42,182 nt of DNA, taken from positions 1 through 42,182 of the forward strand of contig NZ_LZFO01000018.1 in NCBI RefSeq assembly GCF_001758365.1. Direction: 5' to 3'. This DNA is from Clostridium acetireducens DSM 10703 (GTDB lineage: Bacteria > Bacillota > Clostridia > Clostridiales > Clostridiaceae). This document shows positions 9,131 through 18,234 of the stretch, in pieces. The notes beneath the pieces were generated by a model. That model searched no databases. It was not told where the DNA came from and saw nothing but the letters and a program-made list of their open reading frames with translations. The position numbers and the translations under genes were made by a program. The stretch's first letter is position 1. The number at the start of each line of letters is the position of its first letter.

Positions 9131-10135
9131 ATGAATATATTTAGTTTTTTAAATAACCAATTACTTAAAATGAAATGGCTTTCAGACTTAGTAAAACTTT
9201 TAGTAGAAAAGTTATTTGGATTATCTATAGAAGAAAGATTAGGAGGAAGCATACACTTTTTCATATATGATACTATAAAAATATTTATACTTTTATCAGT
9301 ACTTATATTTGCAATATCTTATATTCAAAGTTATTTTCCGCCAGAGAGAACAAAAAAAATACTTAGAAATTTTAAAGGTATAAAAGGCAATATATTTGGT
9401 GCACTTTTAGGAACAATAACACCATTTTGCAGTTGTTCAAGTATTCCTATTTTTATAGGTTTTACATCAGCAGGGTTACCTTTAGGAGTTACATTTTCTT
9501 TTTTAATATCTTCTCCTCTAGTAGATTTAGCATCATTTTTAATGCTAACATCTTTCTTTGGAGGAAAGATAGCAACAGCTTATGTAATAGTAGGGCTAGT
9601 TCTTGCAGTTGTAGGAGGAACTATAATTGATAAATTAAACATGCAAGAGTACGTTGAAGGATATGTTTTTGGAATAGAAAATGTTGATGTTGATTCATAT
9701 GAAATGACTAGAAAAGAAAGAATATCTTATTCAAAGAGTCAAGTAAAAGAAATAATACACAAAGTTTGGCTATATGTATTAATAGGAGTAGGCATTGGAG
9801 CTGCAATTCACAATTGGATTCCTCAATCCATTATAGAAAAAGTAATAGGAGAAAATAATCCTTTTGCAGTGCTTTTAGCTACTGCTGTAGGAATACCAAT
9901 GTATGCAGATATATTTGGAACACTTCCAATAGCCGAAGCTTTGTTTGGAAAGGGAGTAGGTGTAGGAACAATATTATCTTTTATGATGGCTGTAACTGCT
10001 CTTTCACTTCCGTCTATGATTATGCTTAGCAAGGTTGTAAAACCAAAACTTTTAGGAATATTTATAGCTATAGTGTCTTTGGGAATAATTATAATAGGAT
10101 ACACATTTAATGGATTTTCATATATATTTATGTGA
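9131..10135 (+). CDS. ArsP/YraQ-type (DUF318) permease
   Basis: A 334-aa polytopic membrane protein of the UPF0718/DUF318 permease family. The family signature PFCSCSSIPIFIGFTSAG contains the Cys pair used by ArsP to handle trivalent arsenicals. A second conserved block (GIPMYADIFGTLPIAEALFGKG) lies near residue 260. About eight hydrophobic segments are visible. A GTG at 9122 overlaps the ribosome site, so ATG 9131, eight bases after AGGAGG, is the better start. Gene order arsR-permease-thioredoxin fold supports efflux of an arsenical or another thiol-reactive metal; the exact substrate is inferred. Confidence 0.85.
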   Translation: MNIFSFLNNQLLKMKWLSDLVKLLVEKLFGLSIEERLGGSIHFFIYDTIKIFILLSVLIFAISYIQSYFPPERTKKILRNFKGIKGNIFGALLGTITPFCSCSSIPIFIGFTSAGLPLGVTFSFLISSPLVDLASFLMLTSFFGGKIATAYVIVGLVLAVVGGTIIDKLNMQEYVEGYVFGIENVDVDSYEMTRKERISYSKSQVKEIIHKVWLYVLIGVGIGAAIHNWIPQSIIEKVIGENNPFAVLLATAVGIPMYADIFGTLPIAEALFGKGVGVGTILSFMMAVTALSLPSMIMLSKVVKPKLLGIFIAIVSLGIIIIGYTFNGFSYIFM

Positions 10136-10143
10136 TGTTATTT

Positions 10144-10209
10144 CATTGTTTTTCTATTTTTATGATAATAGGTAGAGAAAATCAATGTTCATATAACTTA
10201 ACAGAACTA
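10144..10209 (+). promoter_or_regulatory. Second copy of the carA-type structured leader
   Basis: A hairpin, 10144-10155 (CATTGTTTTTCT) with 10176-10187 (one T-T mismatch), leads into 27 bases (10183-10209) identical to 102-128. As upstream of carA, a strong ribosome site (AAGGAGG) follows within about 20 bases. No separate promoter is obvious in the 97-bp gap, so this may act within the ars-like operon mRNA. Confidence 0.45.
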
Positions 10210-10232
10210 TATTACAAAAAAGGAGGATAAAC

Positions 10233-10460
10233 ATGAGAATTAAAATTTTAGGTTCAGGTTGTGCAAATTGCAAAAAATTAGAGGAAAACACAAAAAAAGC
10301 TATAGAGGAATTAAATATCGATGCTGAAGTTGAGAAGGTAACAGATTTTAAAGATATAGTATCCTATGGAGTAATGAAAACACCAGCTCTTGTAGTAGAT
10401 GAAAATGTAAAAATAATGGGAAGAGTACCTTCAGTAGAAGAGATAAAGAAATATTTATAG
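10233..10460 (+). CDS. Small thioredoxin-fold redox-disulfide protein (TM0996/MTH895 type)
   Basis: A 75-aa thioredoxin-fold protein with the CxxC active site in GSGCANCKKLEEN and the cis-proline segment MKTPALVVDE. The family commonly accompanies DUF318/ArsP permeases and may supply reducing equivalents or carry the metal to the permease. AAGGAGG precedes the ATG. It is the third gene of the arsR operon, separated by 97 bp that hold the repeated leader element. Confidence 0.9.
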   Translation: MRIKILGSGCANCKKLEENTKKAIEELNIDAEVEKVTDFKDIVSYGVMKTPALVVDENVKIMGRVPSVEEIKKYL

Positions 10461-10467
10461 AACACAG

Positions 10468-10498
10468 TTTAAAGAAATTGCCATGCAATTTCTTTAAA
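10468..10498. terminator. Bidirectional terminator
   Basis: TTTAAAGAAATTG (10468-10480) pairs with CAATTTCTTTAAA (10486-10498) between the convergent thioredoxin-fold gene and cls. Confidence 0.75.
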
Positions 10499-10507
10499 AC
10501 TTTATAA

Positions 10508-11935
10508 TTACAAAATAGGTGATAAAAGTCTTGTTATGGATTCTAGTATTTTATTTATTTTTGGTCTATTTTTAAATTCTTTTAAGTTAATTTCTCTTGA
10601 ATTTTTCATATCTATGATAAATTGGTTCTTTAATATGCTTGTAATTTCAGTATTATATATAAAGGCATTTGTTTCAAAGTTTAATTTAAAACTTCTTATA
10701 TCCATATTGGCAGTGCCAATACTACAAACAGAGTTATCAGACATTATTACTTTGCAGTGAATAAAGCCTTTTTTATATAAAAATACTTTTATTCCTGCAT
10801 TTAGAAGTTCACTAATATAGGATTGTCCTGCCCAAAATACTATTTTATGATCGGGGTTTCCTGGTATCATAATTCTTACATCCACCCCAGATAAAGAAGA
10901 CATTTTCAGTGCATCTAACAAAGTTTCATCAGGAACAAAATAAGGACTTTGAATATATAGATAATTTTTAGCATTGTTTATAATTTTTGCATAACCATTT
11001 TTTATATACTGTTCTCTGTGGTCAGGACCGCTAGATACTATTTGCATACCAACATTTTTTGTTTTAAAATTTTTAGGTAAAAAGTATTTATAATAATCTT
11101 CTATATTTTCTTTAGCTGCATAAATCCAATCTAAAAGAAATCTAGTTTCTAAGTCGTTAACAGCTTCACCAGATATTTTCATATGAGTATCTCTCCAGTG
11201 ACCTCTTTTTTTACTTTTTCCTAAGTATTCATCTCCTACATTAAAGCCACCTAAAAAAGCAATTTCACTATCTATAACAACTATTTTTCTATGATTTCTA
11301 TAGTTAATTCTTTTATTTATAAAAGCAAATAAGCTTGGAAAAAATACAGCATAGTTACCACCAGCATCTATTAGAGATTTTAAGGCTTTTTTCCTACGAA
11401 AATTTAATCTACGAGAACCCATGGCGTCAAATAGAAGCTTTACTTCTACACCTTCTTTAGCTTTTTCTGTTAGTAAATTTATAAGCTTATTGCCTAAATC
11501 ATCCCATTGAATTATATAGTATTCCATGTGTATAAATTTTTTAGCTTTTTTTATTTCTTCAAAAAGAGCATTAAATTTCTCTTCACCATTAAAATACAAA
11601 TTTACTTCGTTGTTTTGAGTATATAAAGCTTTAGCATTTCTATAGTGCATTTTAATAATATCTTTATTTTCTAAAAGGCTTAAGTCACATTTATAGCAGT
11701 TTACTACATTTTTTATGCACTCATTTTGCTTTATATCATTAATTATTTTTTTATCGAACATTTTTTGACGGCTTAGGTTTTGTCCTAAAAATAAATAAAC
11801 TAAGAAACCTAGTATGGGAAATAATGTTAAAATTAATAACCATGCCCAAGTAACAGATGGATTTCTTCTTTCAAAAAATATTAGAAATATAATTAGAACT
11901 ATGTTTATTATTATTATTAAAGTTGATAAGTTCAT
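10508..11935 (-). CDS. cls: Cardiolipin synthase
   Basis: Condenses two phosphatidylglycerols to cardiolipin in the membrane. The 475-aa length is typical. Two N-terminal membrane segments (LSTLIIIINIVLIIFLIFF and WAWLLILTLFPILGFLVYLF) form the PLDc_N region. Two phospholipase-D HxKxxxxD motifs follow: HRKIVVID (with GGFNVGDEY after it) and HCKVIMSD (with GTANMDIRS). Both catalytic motifs are intact. It is monocistronic on the minus strand and shares the 10468 terminator. Confidence 0.95.
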   Translation of the reverse strand: MNLSTLIIIINIVLIIFLIFFERRNPSVTWAWLLILTLFPILGFLVYLFLGQNLSRQKMFDKKIINDIKQNECIKNVVNCYKCDLSLLENKDIIKMHYRNAKALYTQNNEVNLYFNGEEKFNALFEEIKKAKKFIHMEYYIIQWDDLGNKLINLLTEKAKEGVEVKLLFDAMGSRRLNFRRKKALKSLIDAGGNYAVFFPSLFAFINKRINYRNHRKIVVIDSEIAFLGGFNVGDEYLGKSKKRGHWRDTHMKISGEAVNDLETRFLLDWIYAAKENIEDYYKYFLPKNFKTKNVGMQIVSSGPDHREQYIKNGYAKIINNAKNYLYIQSPYFVPDETLLDALKMSSLSGVDVRIMIPGNPDHKIVFWAGQSYISELLNAGIKVFLYKKGFIHCKVIMSDNSVCSIGTANMDIRSFKLNFETNAFIYNTEITSILKNQFIIDMKNSREINLKEFKNRPKINKILESITRLLSPIL

Positions 11936-12089
11936 TTTAATATTCCTTTCTTATAATTATTTGTAAATACTTTCTTTTGCAATATATACATATATTATTT
12001 TCAATTCACTTTCTAAATATAGTATATCATGCTTTTATTGAAAATATATACTAGTAAAACAATAATTAAGCTATATATTATAGTATTAC

Positions 12090-12123
12090 ATTCCCCACTT
12101 ATGTTACTTTAAGAAGTGGGAAT
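12090..12123. other. Hairpin in the cls-recQ divergent gap
   Basis: ATTCCCCACTT (12090-12100) pairs with AAGTGGGAAT (12114-12123) with one bulged C. No U-run is attached. Nothing else in 11936-12231 is recognised. Confidence 0.35.
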
Positions 12124-12231
12124 ATTACGGCTATATGATAAAAGGAAATAAAAAACATTTAGTATATTAATTTTTAAATTATAATAGGCGGTAAATTGGG
12201 GTAAGGTTTAGCTAGTAGGAATATATAAAAA

Positions 12232-12260
12232 TTGATGTTTATAAAATACAGGTTTATAAT
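12232..12260 (+). promoter_or_regulatory. recQ promoter
   Basis: TTGATG (12232-12237), a 17-bp spacer and TATAAT (12255-12260), about 57 bp upstream of the recQ start. Confidence 0.7.
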
Positions 12261-12316
12261 ACTGATATAGATATAGTGTAACTAATCCTATGGATTTAAT
12301 CTAGAGGAGGATGATT

Positions 12317-14458
12317 ATGTTAATAAATGCCAAAAAGGCTTTAAAAAAATACTTTGGATATAGTGAATTTAGGAAAGCACAAGAAGAAGTAATTGAAAGC
12401 ATTTTAAATAAAAAAGATACTGTGGCAATTATGCCTACAGGAGCAGGAAAATCTATTTGCTATCAAATACCTGCATTGCTTATGGAAGGTGTAACTATTG
12501 TAATATCTCCTCTTATTTCACTTATGAAGGATCAAGTGGATTCTTTAATAAGTCAAGGAATAGAAGCTACTTACATAAATAGTTCTTTAACTGGATTAGA
12601 AATGAATGAAAGATTATTTAATGCTAGATTAGGATTATATAAGTTGATTTATGTAGCTCCAGAAAGATTAGAAGCAGAAAGTTTTTGTGATAGTTTAAAT
12701 GATTTAAATATTTCATTAGTAGCAGTAGATGAGGCTCACTGTGTATCTCAGTGGGGACATGATTTTAGAACTAGTTATACCAAAATAAGTGATTTTATTG
12801 ATAGATTACATAAAAGACCAATAGTAGCAGCTTTCACAGCTACAGCAACAGAATTTGTAAAAAAGGATATTTTAAATCTTTTAGCTCTTAAAAATCCTAA
12901 TGTATTTGCTACAGGACTTAATAGAGAAAATTTAAGATTTACTGTTATAAAAGGAGAATATAAAGAAAAATTTGTATGCGATTATTTGGAAAATAATAAA
13001 GGTAAAATAGGTATAATATATACAGCTACAAGAAAAGAAGCAGAAGGTTTATATGAAAAACTTAGTAATAAAGGATATAGTGTAGGGGTGTATCATGCTG
13101 GTTTAAGTGATAAAGAAAGAGAAAAAGTTCAAGAAGATTTTTCTTTTGATAATATAGAAATAATAGTGGCAACCAATGCTTTTGGTATGGGAATAGATAA
13201 ATCTAATGTAAGATTTGTTATACATTATAATATGCCTAAAAATATAGAAGCCTATTACCAAGAGGCAGGACGTGCAGGAAGAGATGGAGAAGAAAGTGAG
13301 TGTGTACTTTTATTTGCCCCTAAAGATATACAAATTCAAAAGTATTTTATAGATGAAAGCTTACTATCTCCTTATAGAAAAAATTATGAGTATGGAAAAT
13401 TAAGAGCTATGGTAGATTATTGCTATACTTCAAAGTGCTTAAGGTCATATATATTAGAGTATTTTGGAGAAAAAAATTTAGAAGAAAACTGTGGTAATTG
13501 TAGTAGTTGTAATGATGATAGAGAAGAAAAGGATATTACAATAGAAGCTCAAAAGATATTTTCCTGTGTTTATAGAATGAGAGAAAGATTTGGAGCCAAT
13601 ATGGTAGCGGATGTACTTAAAGGTTCTAAAAATAAAAGAGTTTTAAGTTTAGGCTTAGATAAGCTTTCAACTCATGGCATAATGAATGATTTTTCTAAAA
13701 AGAAAATAGTGGCAGTAATAAACAAATTAATAGCAGATGATTATTTAGTAACCACAGAAGATAAGTATCCAGTGGTAAGGCTAAAACCTAAGGCATATAG
13801 CGTTTTAAAAGGCAAAAAATCTGTAGTTATGAAAGTTACTAAAATTAAGAAGTCAGCTAAAGCAGATAATGGATTGTTTGAAATATTAAAGAATTTAAGA
13901 AAAGAAATATCTCAAAGAGAAGGTATACCACCTTTTATGGTTTTTCACGATGCTACTTTAAAAGAACTTAGCAAATATATGCCTATAAATAAAGAATCAC
14001 TGCTTTTAATTAAAGGTGTAGGAGAAAGGAAAGCAGAAGTATATGGAGATAAATTTATAGATGCTATTAATAATTATATTAAAGAAAATAATATAGAAAT
14101 TAAAAATAAAATAGAAGATTTAAAAAGTGAAACTAAAAATGAAAGTAAAAAAGAAACTAAATTAAAAACCCATGAAATAACTTATAAAATGTATAAGGAA
14201 GGAAAAAGTATAAAGGAAATTTCAAAAGATAGGGAATTGACTATTATTACAATACAAAATCATTTATTTAAGTGCTTAGAAGAAAATATGGATATAGATG
14301 TAAATGATTTTATTCAAAAGGATTATGAAGAAACCATATTAAATGCAATTAGAAAAATAGGAGGTTCTAAATTAAAACCAATAAAAGAGGTTTTACCAGA
14401 AGAAGTGGATTATATGTCTATAAAATCTGTTTGGTATAAGTATAAAAATTCTGTGTAA
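12317..14458 (+). CDS. recQ: ATP-dependent DNA helicase RecQ
   Basis: A 3'-5' superfamily 2 helicase, 713 aa, acting in recombination and fork repair. Walker A is MPTGAGKSICYQ, motif II is VDEAHCVSQWGHDF (DEAH), and motif VI includes QEAGRAGRDG. The RecQ zinc-binding region has C..YF..NC.NC..C (GNCSSC). An RQC winged helix follows (about 410-500), then an HRDC domain (FEILKNLRKEISQREGIPPF). A C-terminal helix-turn-helix segment of about 100 aa (YKMYKEGKSIKEISKDRE) is typical of Firmicute RecQ. ATG 12311 touches the ribosome site; ATG 12317, six bases after GAGGAGG, is the likelier start. Confidence 0.95.
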   Translation: MLINAKKALKKYFGYSEFRKAQEEVIESILNKKDTVAIMPTGAGKSICYQIPALLMEGVTIVISPLISLMKDQVDSLISQGIEATYINSSLTGLEMNERLFNARLGLYKLIYVAPERLEAESFCDSLNDLNISLVAVDEAHCVSQWGHDFRTSYTKISDFIDRLHKRPIVAAFTATATEFVKKDILNLLALKNPNVFATGLNRENLRFTVIKGEYKEKFVCDYLENNKGKIGIIYTATRKEAEGLYEKLSNKGYSVGVYHAGLSDKEREKVQEDFSFDNIEIIVATNAFGMGIDKSNVRFVIHYNMPKNIEAYYQEAGRAGRDGEESECVLLFAPKDIQIQKYFIDESLLSPYRKNYEYGKLRAMVDYCYTSKCLRSYILEYFGEKNLEENCGNCSSCNDDREEKDITIEAQKIFSCVYRMRERFGANMVADVLKGSKNKRVLSLGLDKLSTHGIMNDFSKKKIVAVINKLIADDYLVTTEDKYPVVRLKPKAYSVLKGKKSVVMKVTKIKKSAKADNGLFEILKNLRKEISQREGIPPFMVFHDATLKELSKYMPINKESLLLIKGVGERKAEVYGDKFIDAINNYIKENNIEIKNKIEDLKSETKNESKKETKLKTHEITYKMYKEGKSIKEISKDRELTIITIQNHLFKCLEENMDIDVNDFIQKDYEETILNAIRKIGGSKLKPIKEVLPEEVDYMSIKSVWYKYKNSV

Positions 14459-14470
14459 TTCAACTAAAGT

Positions 14471-14506
14471 AATACATATATTAATTTCTAAGTAAATATA
14501 TGTATT
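14471..14506 (+). terminator. recQ terminator
   Basis: AATACATATATT (14471-14482) pairs with AATATATGTATT (14495-14506), followed by ATTTTGTT. Confidence 0.7.
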
Positions 14507-14602
14507 ATTTTGTTAAAATTGCTTTATTTATAATTTTAATATATGTATAATTAAATTGTAGATTAGAATAATTTAATATGATTTTGTGAAAGGTGATAGT
14601 GA

Positions 14603-15673
14603 ATGGGTAATAATAAAAAAGTTAAAATTAACGTAAACGATTTAAAGACAGGTATGATTGCTGCAGAAGATATAGTAGTAGATGGTTCCACTTTAGTGAT
14701 TAAAGGTCTGGAAATAAATGAAAATATAATAAAAAAATTAAAAGAGTTTTATTTTCAAAGGTATCTTCTAGTATACCATGAATTTGAGAATGAATATTAT
14801 GGAAATAAATCTCATAAAAAAGAAATGGAAGATGTAGAAATTAGTGTAGAAAAATTTACTAAAAGTGTAAAGTGTATATTTGATGCAATCAATAGTAATG
14901 GAAAAACAGATATTGAAGAAGTAAGAAATTTTTCTAAGAAAATAATGGATGAAATAAATTCACCAAGTTTAGTAGTAAAAAATATAGTTTTACATGGAAG
15001 TGGCAAAGATTCAATATTTAAACATTCTATAAATGTAGCTACTTTAAGTTTTTTATTAGGAAAATGGATTGGATTGGACAAAAGTAATTTGAATTTACTA
15101 GTTTATGCTGCAGTTTTACATGACTTTGGAAAATCAAAGATAGATTCTAAAATATTACACAAATCAACTAAACTTACAGAAGAAGAAATTGAAGAAATAA
15201 AAAGACATCCAATAATTGGGTATAATATTGTAAAAGATATACCTTATTTAAGTACATCAGTATCCTATGGAATATTAATGCATCATGAAAGATTAGATGG
15301 TTCTGGATATCCCTTAGGACTTAAAGATAAAAACATACATGATTTTGCAAAAATAATAGCTATAGCAGATACTTTTGATGCAGTAAATTCAAGTAGAGTT
15401 CATAAAAAAAGCATAGATCCTTTTGGTGCATTGGAAATTATACAAAAAAGTAGTTTAGGAAAGTTACATTATATTTATTCTAAAATATTTATTGAACATA
15501 TAATAAATTATTATATTGGAGAATATGTTATGCTTAATGATAATAGAGTTTGCAAGATAATCCAAGTGGATATTAATAATTTGTCCAAACCCCTTCTTTT
15601 ATATGATGGAGACTTTATAGATTTAAAAAATAGAAATGATTTATATGTAAAAAAATTAGTTTTAAATAAATAA
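14603..15673 (+). CDS. HD-GYP domain phosphohydrolase (likely cyclic-di-GMP phosphodiesterase)
   Basis: A 356-aa soluble protein. Residues 1-55 form a small beta-rich domain (VNDLKTGMIAAEDIV) seen in DUF3391-like HD-GYP proteins. The HD-GYP domain spans about 120-300, with HS (residues around 140), H173-D174 of the HD pair (LHDFGKSKID), and the diagnostic HHERLDGSGYP at 227-237. All family metal ligands I can place are present, so c-di-GMP hydrolysis is likely by family knowledge. The C-terminal 50 residues resemble a small barrel (NDNRVCKIIQV..LLLYDG). It is monocistronic; foldback copy 1 follows the stop. Confidence 0.88.
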   Translation: MGNNKKVKINVNDLKTGMIAAEDIVVDGSTLVIKGLEINENIIKKLKEFYFQRYLLVYHEFENEYYGNKSHKKEMEDVEISVEKFTKSVKCIFDAINSNGKTDIEEVRNFSKKIMDEINSPSLVVKNIVLHGSGKDSIFKHSINVATLSFLLGKWIGLDKSNLNLLVYAAVLHDFGKSKIDSKILHKSTKLTEEEIEEIKRHPIIGYNIVKDIPYLSTSVSYGILMHHERLDGSGYPLGLKDKNIHDFAKIIAIADTFDAVNSSRVHKKSIDPFGALEIIQKSSLGKLHYIYSKIFIEHIINYYIGEYVMLNDNRVCKIIQVDINNLSKPLLLYDGDFIDLKNRNDLYVKKLVLNK

Positions 15674-15729
15674 AACAAAATATATTATTAGTTTGTTAAA
15701 TAAAAAATCATTGAGATATTTGCAAGTAG

Positions 15730-16016
15730 AAAATAATTAAAAATAATCTGCATAAAAATAATAATACCAGTAGGTATAAAGAGAGTTTGTAAATAAGTAA
15801 TTTCATTAAGACACTCTAAGAATAAAAAATAAAAAAATTCCTACCCAATTTATGCCCCGTCCTTGGGGCGGAAATTGGCTCATCACGTCCTGTGATGAAT
15901 TACGGAGTTTTTTATTTTTTCTTCCAAGAGTGTCTAAAATTCATTCAAATTATTTACAAACTCTCTTTATATCTACTGGTATTATTATTTTTATACAGAT
16001 TATTTTTAATTATTTT
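15730..16016. repeat. Foldback element copy 1 (core 15837-15908, plus orientation)
   Basis: About 287 bp, between the HD-GYP and AI-2E-like genes. The left arm from 15730 is complementary to the right arm ending at 16016, including the copy-specific segment CCAGTAGG(T). The 72-nt core folds as stem ATTCC/GGAGT around two hairpins, GCCCC-GTCCTT-GGGGC and TCATCAC-GTCCT-GTGATGA. An internal region beside the core (15801-15815 and 15938-15950) does not pair. An open reading frame crossing it (15852-16070) is not a gene. Confidence 0.85.
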
Positions 16017-16102
16017 AGAATATATTGTAGATTTAAAATTACTTTGATATTAGAATATAGGTGGATATAAAATATATTTATAATTAAGGAGAGAAAATTA
16101 TT

Positions 16103-17134
16103 ATGTTTAAGGAATTTATAGCAAGGGATTCTACAAAAAAACTTATTTACTTTAGTGTTTTAGTATTACTTTTATATTCTTTAAGATCTATATTTGATTT
16201 AGTTTTATTAACATTTTTATTTTCTTATTTTATAGATAATGTTAAGGAGTTTATTGTAGTTAAACTTAATAAATTTATAAAAATAAGTCCCCAATTAATT
16301 ACTTTTATTATATACATATTAATAACTTTACTTTTGGTTTTTGTAAGTGTAAAATATATACCTATTGCAATAAATCAAAGTATAACCCTTGTAGAACATG
16401 TATCCAATATACAAATTGAAAACTCTAAATACATAGCTCAAATACTAGAACAAATAGATATTGAAAAGTATATACAAATGTCAGTAAATAATATAGTTAC
16501 TTTAGCAACTCACTTTGGAAAAGGAATATTTAATTTGTTTTTAGCATTAATATTAAGCTTATTTTTTGTGCTTCAAAAAGATCAAATTAAATGTTTTATG
16601 AAAAAATTTAGTAAAAGTAAAATATCTCCTTTTTATGAGTATTTATCTTACTTTGGAAAAAGCTTTTTAAATTCCTTTGGAAAAGTAATACAGGCTCAAA
16701 TAATTATAGCATTAGTAAATACTTTTATTTCACTTATAGGACTTTATTTTATAGGGTTTAAAAGTTTAATTGCATTAGGATTTATGATATTTATATTAAG
16801 CTTAATCCCAGTAGCAGGGGTAATAATATCTCTTGTACCCCTTTGTTTAATGGCATTTGAAATGGGAGGTATAGTAAAGGTAATTTATGTACTTGTAATG
16901 ATAGCTATAATACATTCCTTTGAAAGCTATGTATTAAACCCTAAACTTATGTCAAATAAAACAAATCTTCCAGTATTTTTTACCTTTGTAATACTTATTA
17001 TTTCAGAACACTTTATGGGAGCTTGGGGACTTTTATTAGGAATCCCAATAGTCATATTCATATTAGATATGTTTGGAGTGGATTTATCTAACAATTCTAA
17101 AAGTGTAGGATATTTACATAAAAAAATGAATTAA
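16103..17134 (+). CDS. AI-2E family (PF01594, YtvI/PerM-like) membrane permease
   Basis: A 343-aa polytopic protein of the AI-2E/PerM superfamily. About seven to eight hydrophobic segments surround a central extracytoplasmic helix region (about residues 85-130). The conserved C-terminal block LIPVAGVIISLVPLCL and the run SFESYVLNPKLMSNKTNLPVF are diagnostic. Family members export diverse solutes or act as Na+/H+ exchangers; the substrate is unknown. AAGGAGAG precedes the ATG. Foldback copies flank it on both sides, and its last 13 codons lie inside the left arm of copy 2, so its C-terminal tail (GYLHKKMN) is partly element-derived. Confidence 0.85.
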   Translation: MFKEFIARDSTKKLIYFSVLVLLLYSLRSIFDLVLLTFLFSYFIDNVKEFIVVKLNKFIKISPQLITFIIYILITLLLVFVSVKYIPIAINQSITLVEHVSNIQIENSKYIAQILEQIDIEKYIQMSVNNIVTLATHFGKGIFNLFLALILSLFFVLQKDQIKCFMKKFSKSKISPFYEYLSYFGKSFLNSFGKVIQAQIIIALVNTFISLIGLYFIGFKSLIALGFMIFILSLIPVAGVIISLVPLCLMAFEMGGIVKVIYVLVMIAIIHSFESYVLNPKLMSNKTNLPVFFTFVILIISEHFMGAWGLLLGIPIVIFILDMFGVDLSNNSKSVGYLHKKMN

Positions 17135-17438
17135 AAATAATCTATATAAAAATAACAATACAGCCACATAAAGAGAGTTTGTAAATAATTTGAATGAATT
17201 TTAAACACTCTTAGAAGAAAAAATAAAAAAAACTCCGTAATTCATCACAGGACGTGATGAGCCAATTTCCGCCCCAAGGACGGGGCATAAATTGGGTAGG
17301 AGTTTTTTTATTTTTTATTCTTAGAGTGTCTTAATGAAATGACTTATTTACAAACTCTCTTTATGTGGCTGTATTGTTATTTTTATATAGATTATTTTTA
17401 ATTCATTTTTTTATGTAAATATCCTACATTTTTAGAAT
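17094..17438. repeat. Foldback element copy 2 (core 17232-17303, minus orientation)
   Basis: 345 bp. ATTCTAAAA at 17094 pairs with sequence ending at 17438, with near-perfect complementarity through GTAGGATATTTACAT and the copy-specific AGCCAC. The core is inverted relative to copies 1, 4, 5 and 6 (ACTCCGTAATTC..). The first 41 bases are the end of the upstream coding sequence. Confidence 0.9.
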
Positions 17439-17562
17439 ATCATAATATATTGTATTAAGGATAAAACTATAAAGTTAAATTTAAAAAAGTAACATTACAT
17501 AATTTATCAAATAGTATATAGTAAGGGGATTTATTTAATCACTTGCAAGAAGGTGAAATATT

Positions 17563-18102
17563 ATTAGTAAAAAGTATTTAGGTGTTAATATAAATGAATG
17601 TAGGTTTCTAGGAGAAGGACATGAAGGGAAAGTTTATTTAACCCCAGAGGGATATGTATTAAAAGTATTTAAAAATAAAAAAAAGTGCAAATCTGAATAC
17701 ATTATATTAAAAGCTGTAGAAGGAAGTCCAGTTTTTCCTAAAGTTATAAAATACAATAAAAAATATATGTTAAGAGAATATGTATCCGGTGAAAAGATTA
17801 AAGACTATATAAAAAGAAAAGGATTATCTAAAAAATTAGCACTAAATTTAATAGAATTAATAGAAGAATTTAAGAGGCTAAAATTCAAAAAATTAGATAT
17901 GAGGGGAGAACATATATTTATACAAAAGGATGAATCTGTTAAAGTTATAGATCCTAGAAAAAGCTTTAGCAAAAAAGTCCCTATACCTTATAGTCTTATA
18001 AAAGCCATAGATAAAGCTGGTGCTTTAGAGGATTTTATTAGAATATTAATTAATTACAGACCAGATTTATTAATAAAATGGAAAAGAGCTTTAACAAGGT
18101 GA
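17563..18102 (+). CDS. Small protein-kinase-like protein with apparent ATT start
   Basis: About 179 aa of a minimal kinase-fold protein. It has a glycine-rich loop LGEGHEGKVYL, the ATP-binding lysine in YVLKVFK, an LREYVSGEKI hinge and a loop DMRGEHIFI followed by VIDPRKS. These resemble the catalytic Asp and metal Asp of RIO/bacterial kinase-like proteins, without a classical HRD or DFG. The frame is open from 17557 and clearly coding, but an in-frame stop at 17554 leaves no ATG/GTG/TTG before 17767. AGAAGGTG (17548-17555) points to ATT at 17560 or 17563 as initiator; starting at 17767 would discard the ATP-binding lobe. Function is unknown. A terminator follows at once. Confidence 0.75.
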   Translation: MSKKYLGVNINECRFLGEGHEGKVYLTPEGYVLKVFKNKKKCKSEYIILKAVEGSPVFPKVIKYNKKYMLREYVSGEKIKDYIKRKGLSKKLALNLIELIEEFKRLKFKKLDMRGEHIFIQKDESVKVIDPRKSFSKKVPIPYSLIKAIDKAGALEDFIRILINYRPDLLIKWKRALTR

Positions 18103-18132
18103 ATCGAGGATTATAATCCTCGATTATTTTTT
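18102..18132 (+). terminator. Terminator of the kinase-like gene
   Basis: AATCGAGGATTA (18102-18113) pairs with TAATCCTCGATT (18114-18125), followed by a T run. Confidence 0.85.
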
Positions 18133-18234
18133 ATGAAATAAATAAATATATTGATAAAAATTAGTTTTAAACAATTCTAAAATAATAAAAAAATGCATTA
18201 AAATTTTACATTTTTTTAAATTATTTATCAAATA

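Noticed and set aside
12090-12123. Regulatory RNA upstream of recQ
   Set aside because: It is a single bulged hairpin upstream of the likely recQ promoter, without further conserved structure.
15852-16070. Open reading frame starting in the core of foldback copy 1
   Set aside because: It reads through the repeat core and arm, has no ribosome site and no protein-like conservation; the similar frame at 24400-24597 in copy 3 is rejected for the same reason.
17767-18102. Kinase-like gene starting at ATG 17767
   Set aside because: This would remove the glycine-rich loop and ATP-binding lysine encoded in frame upstream, and has no ribosome site in front.
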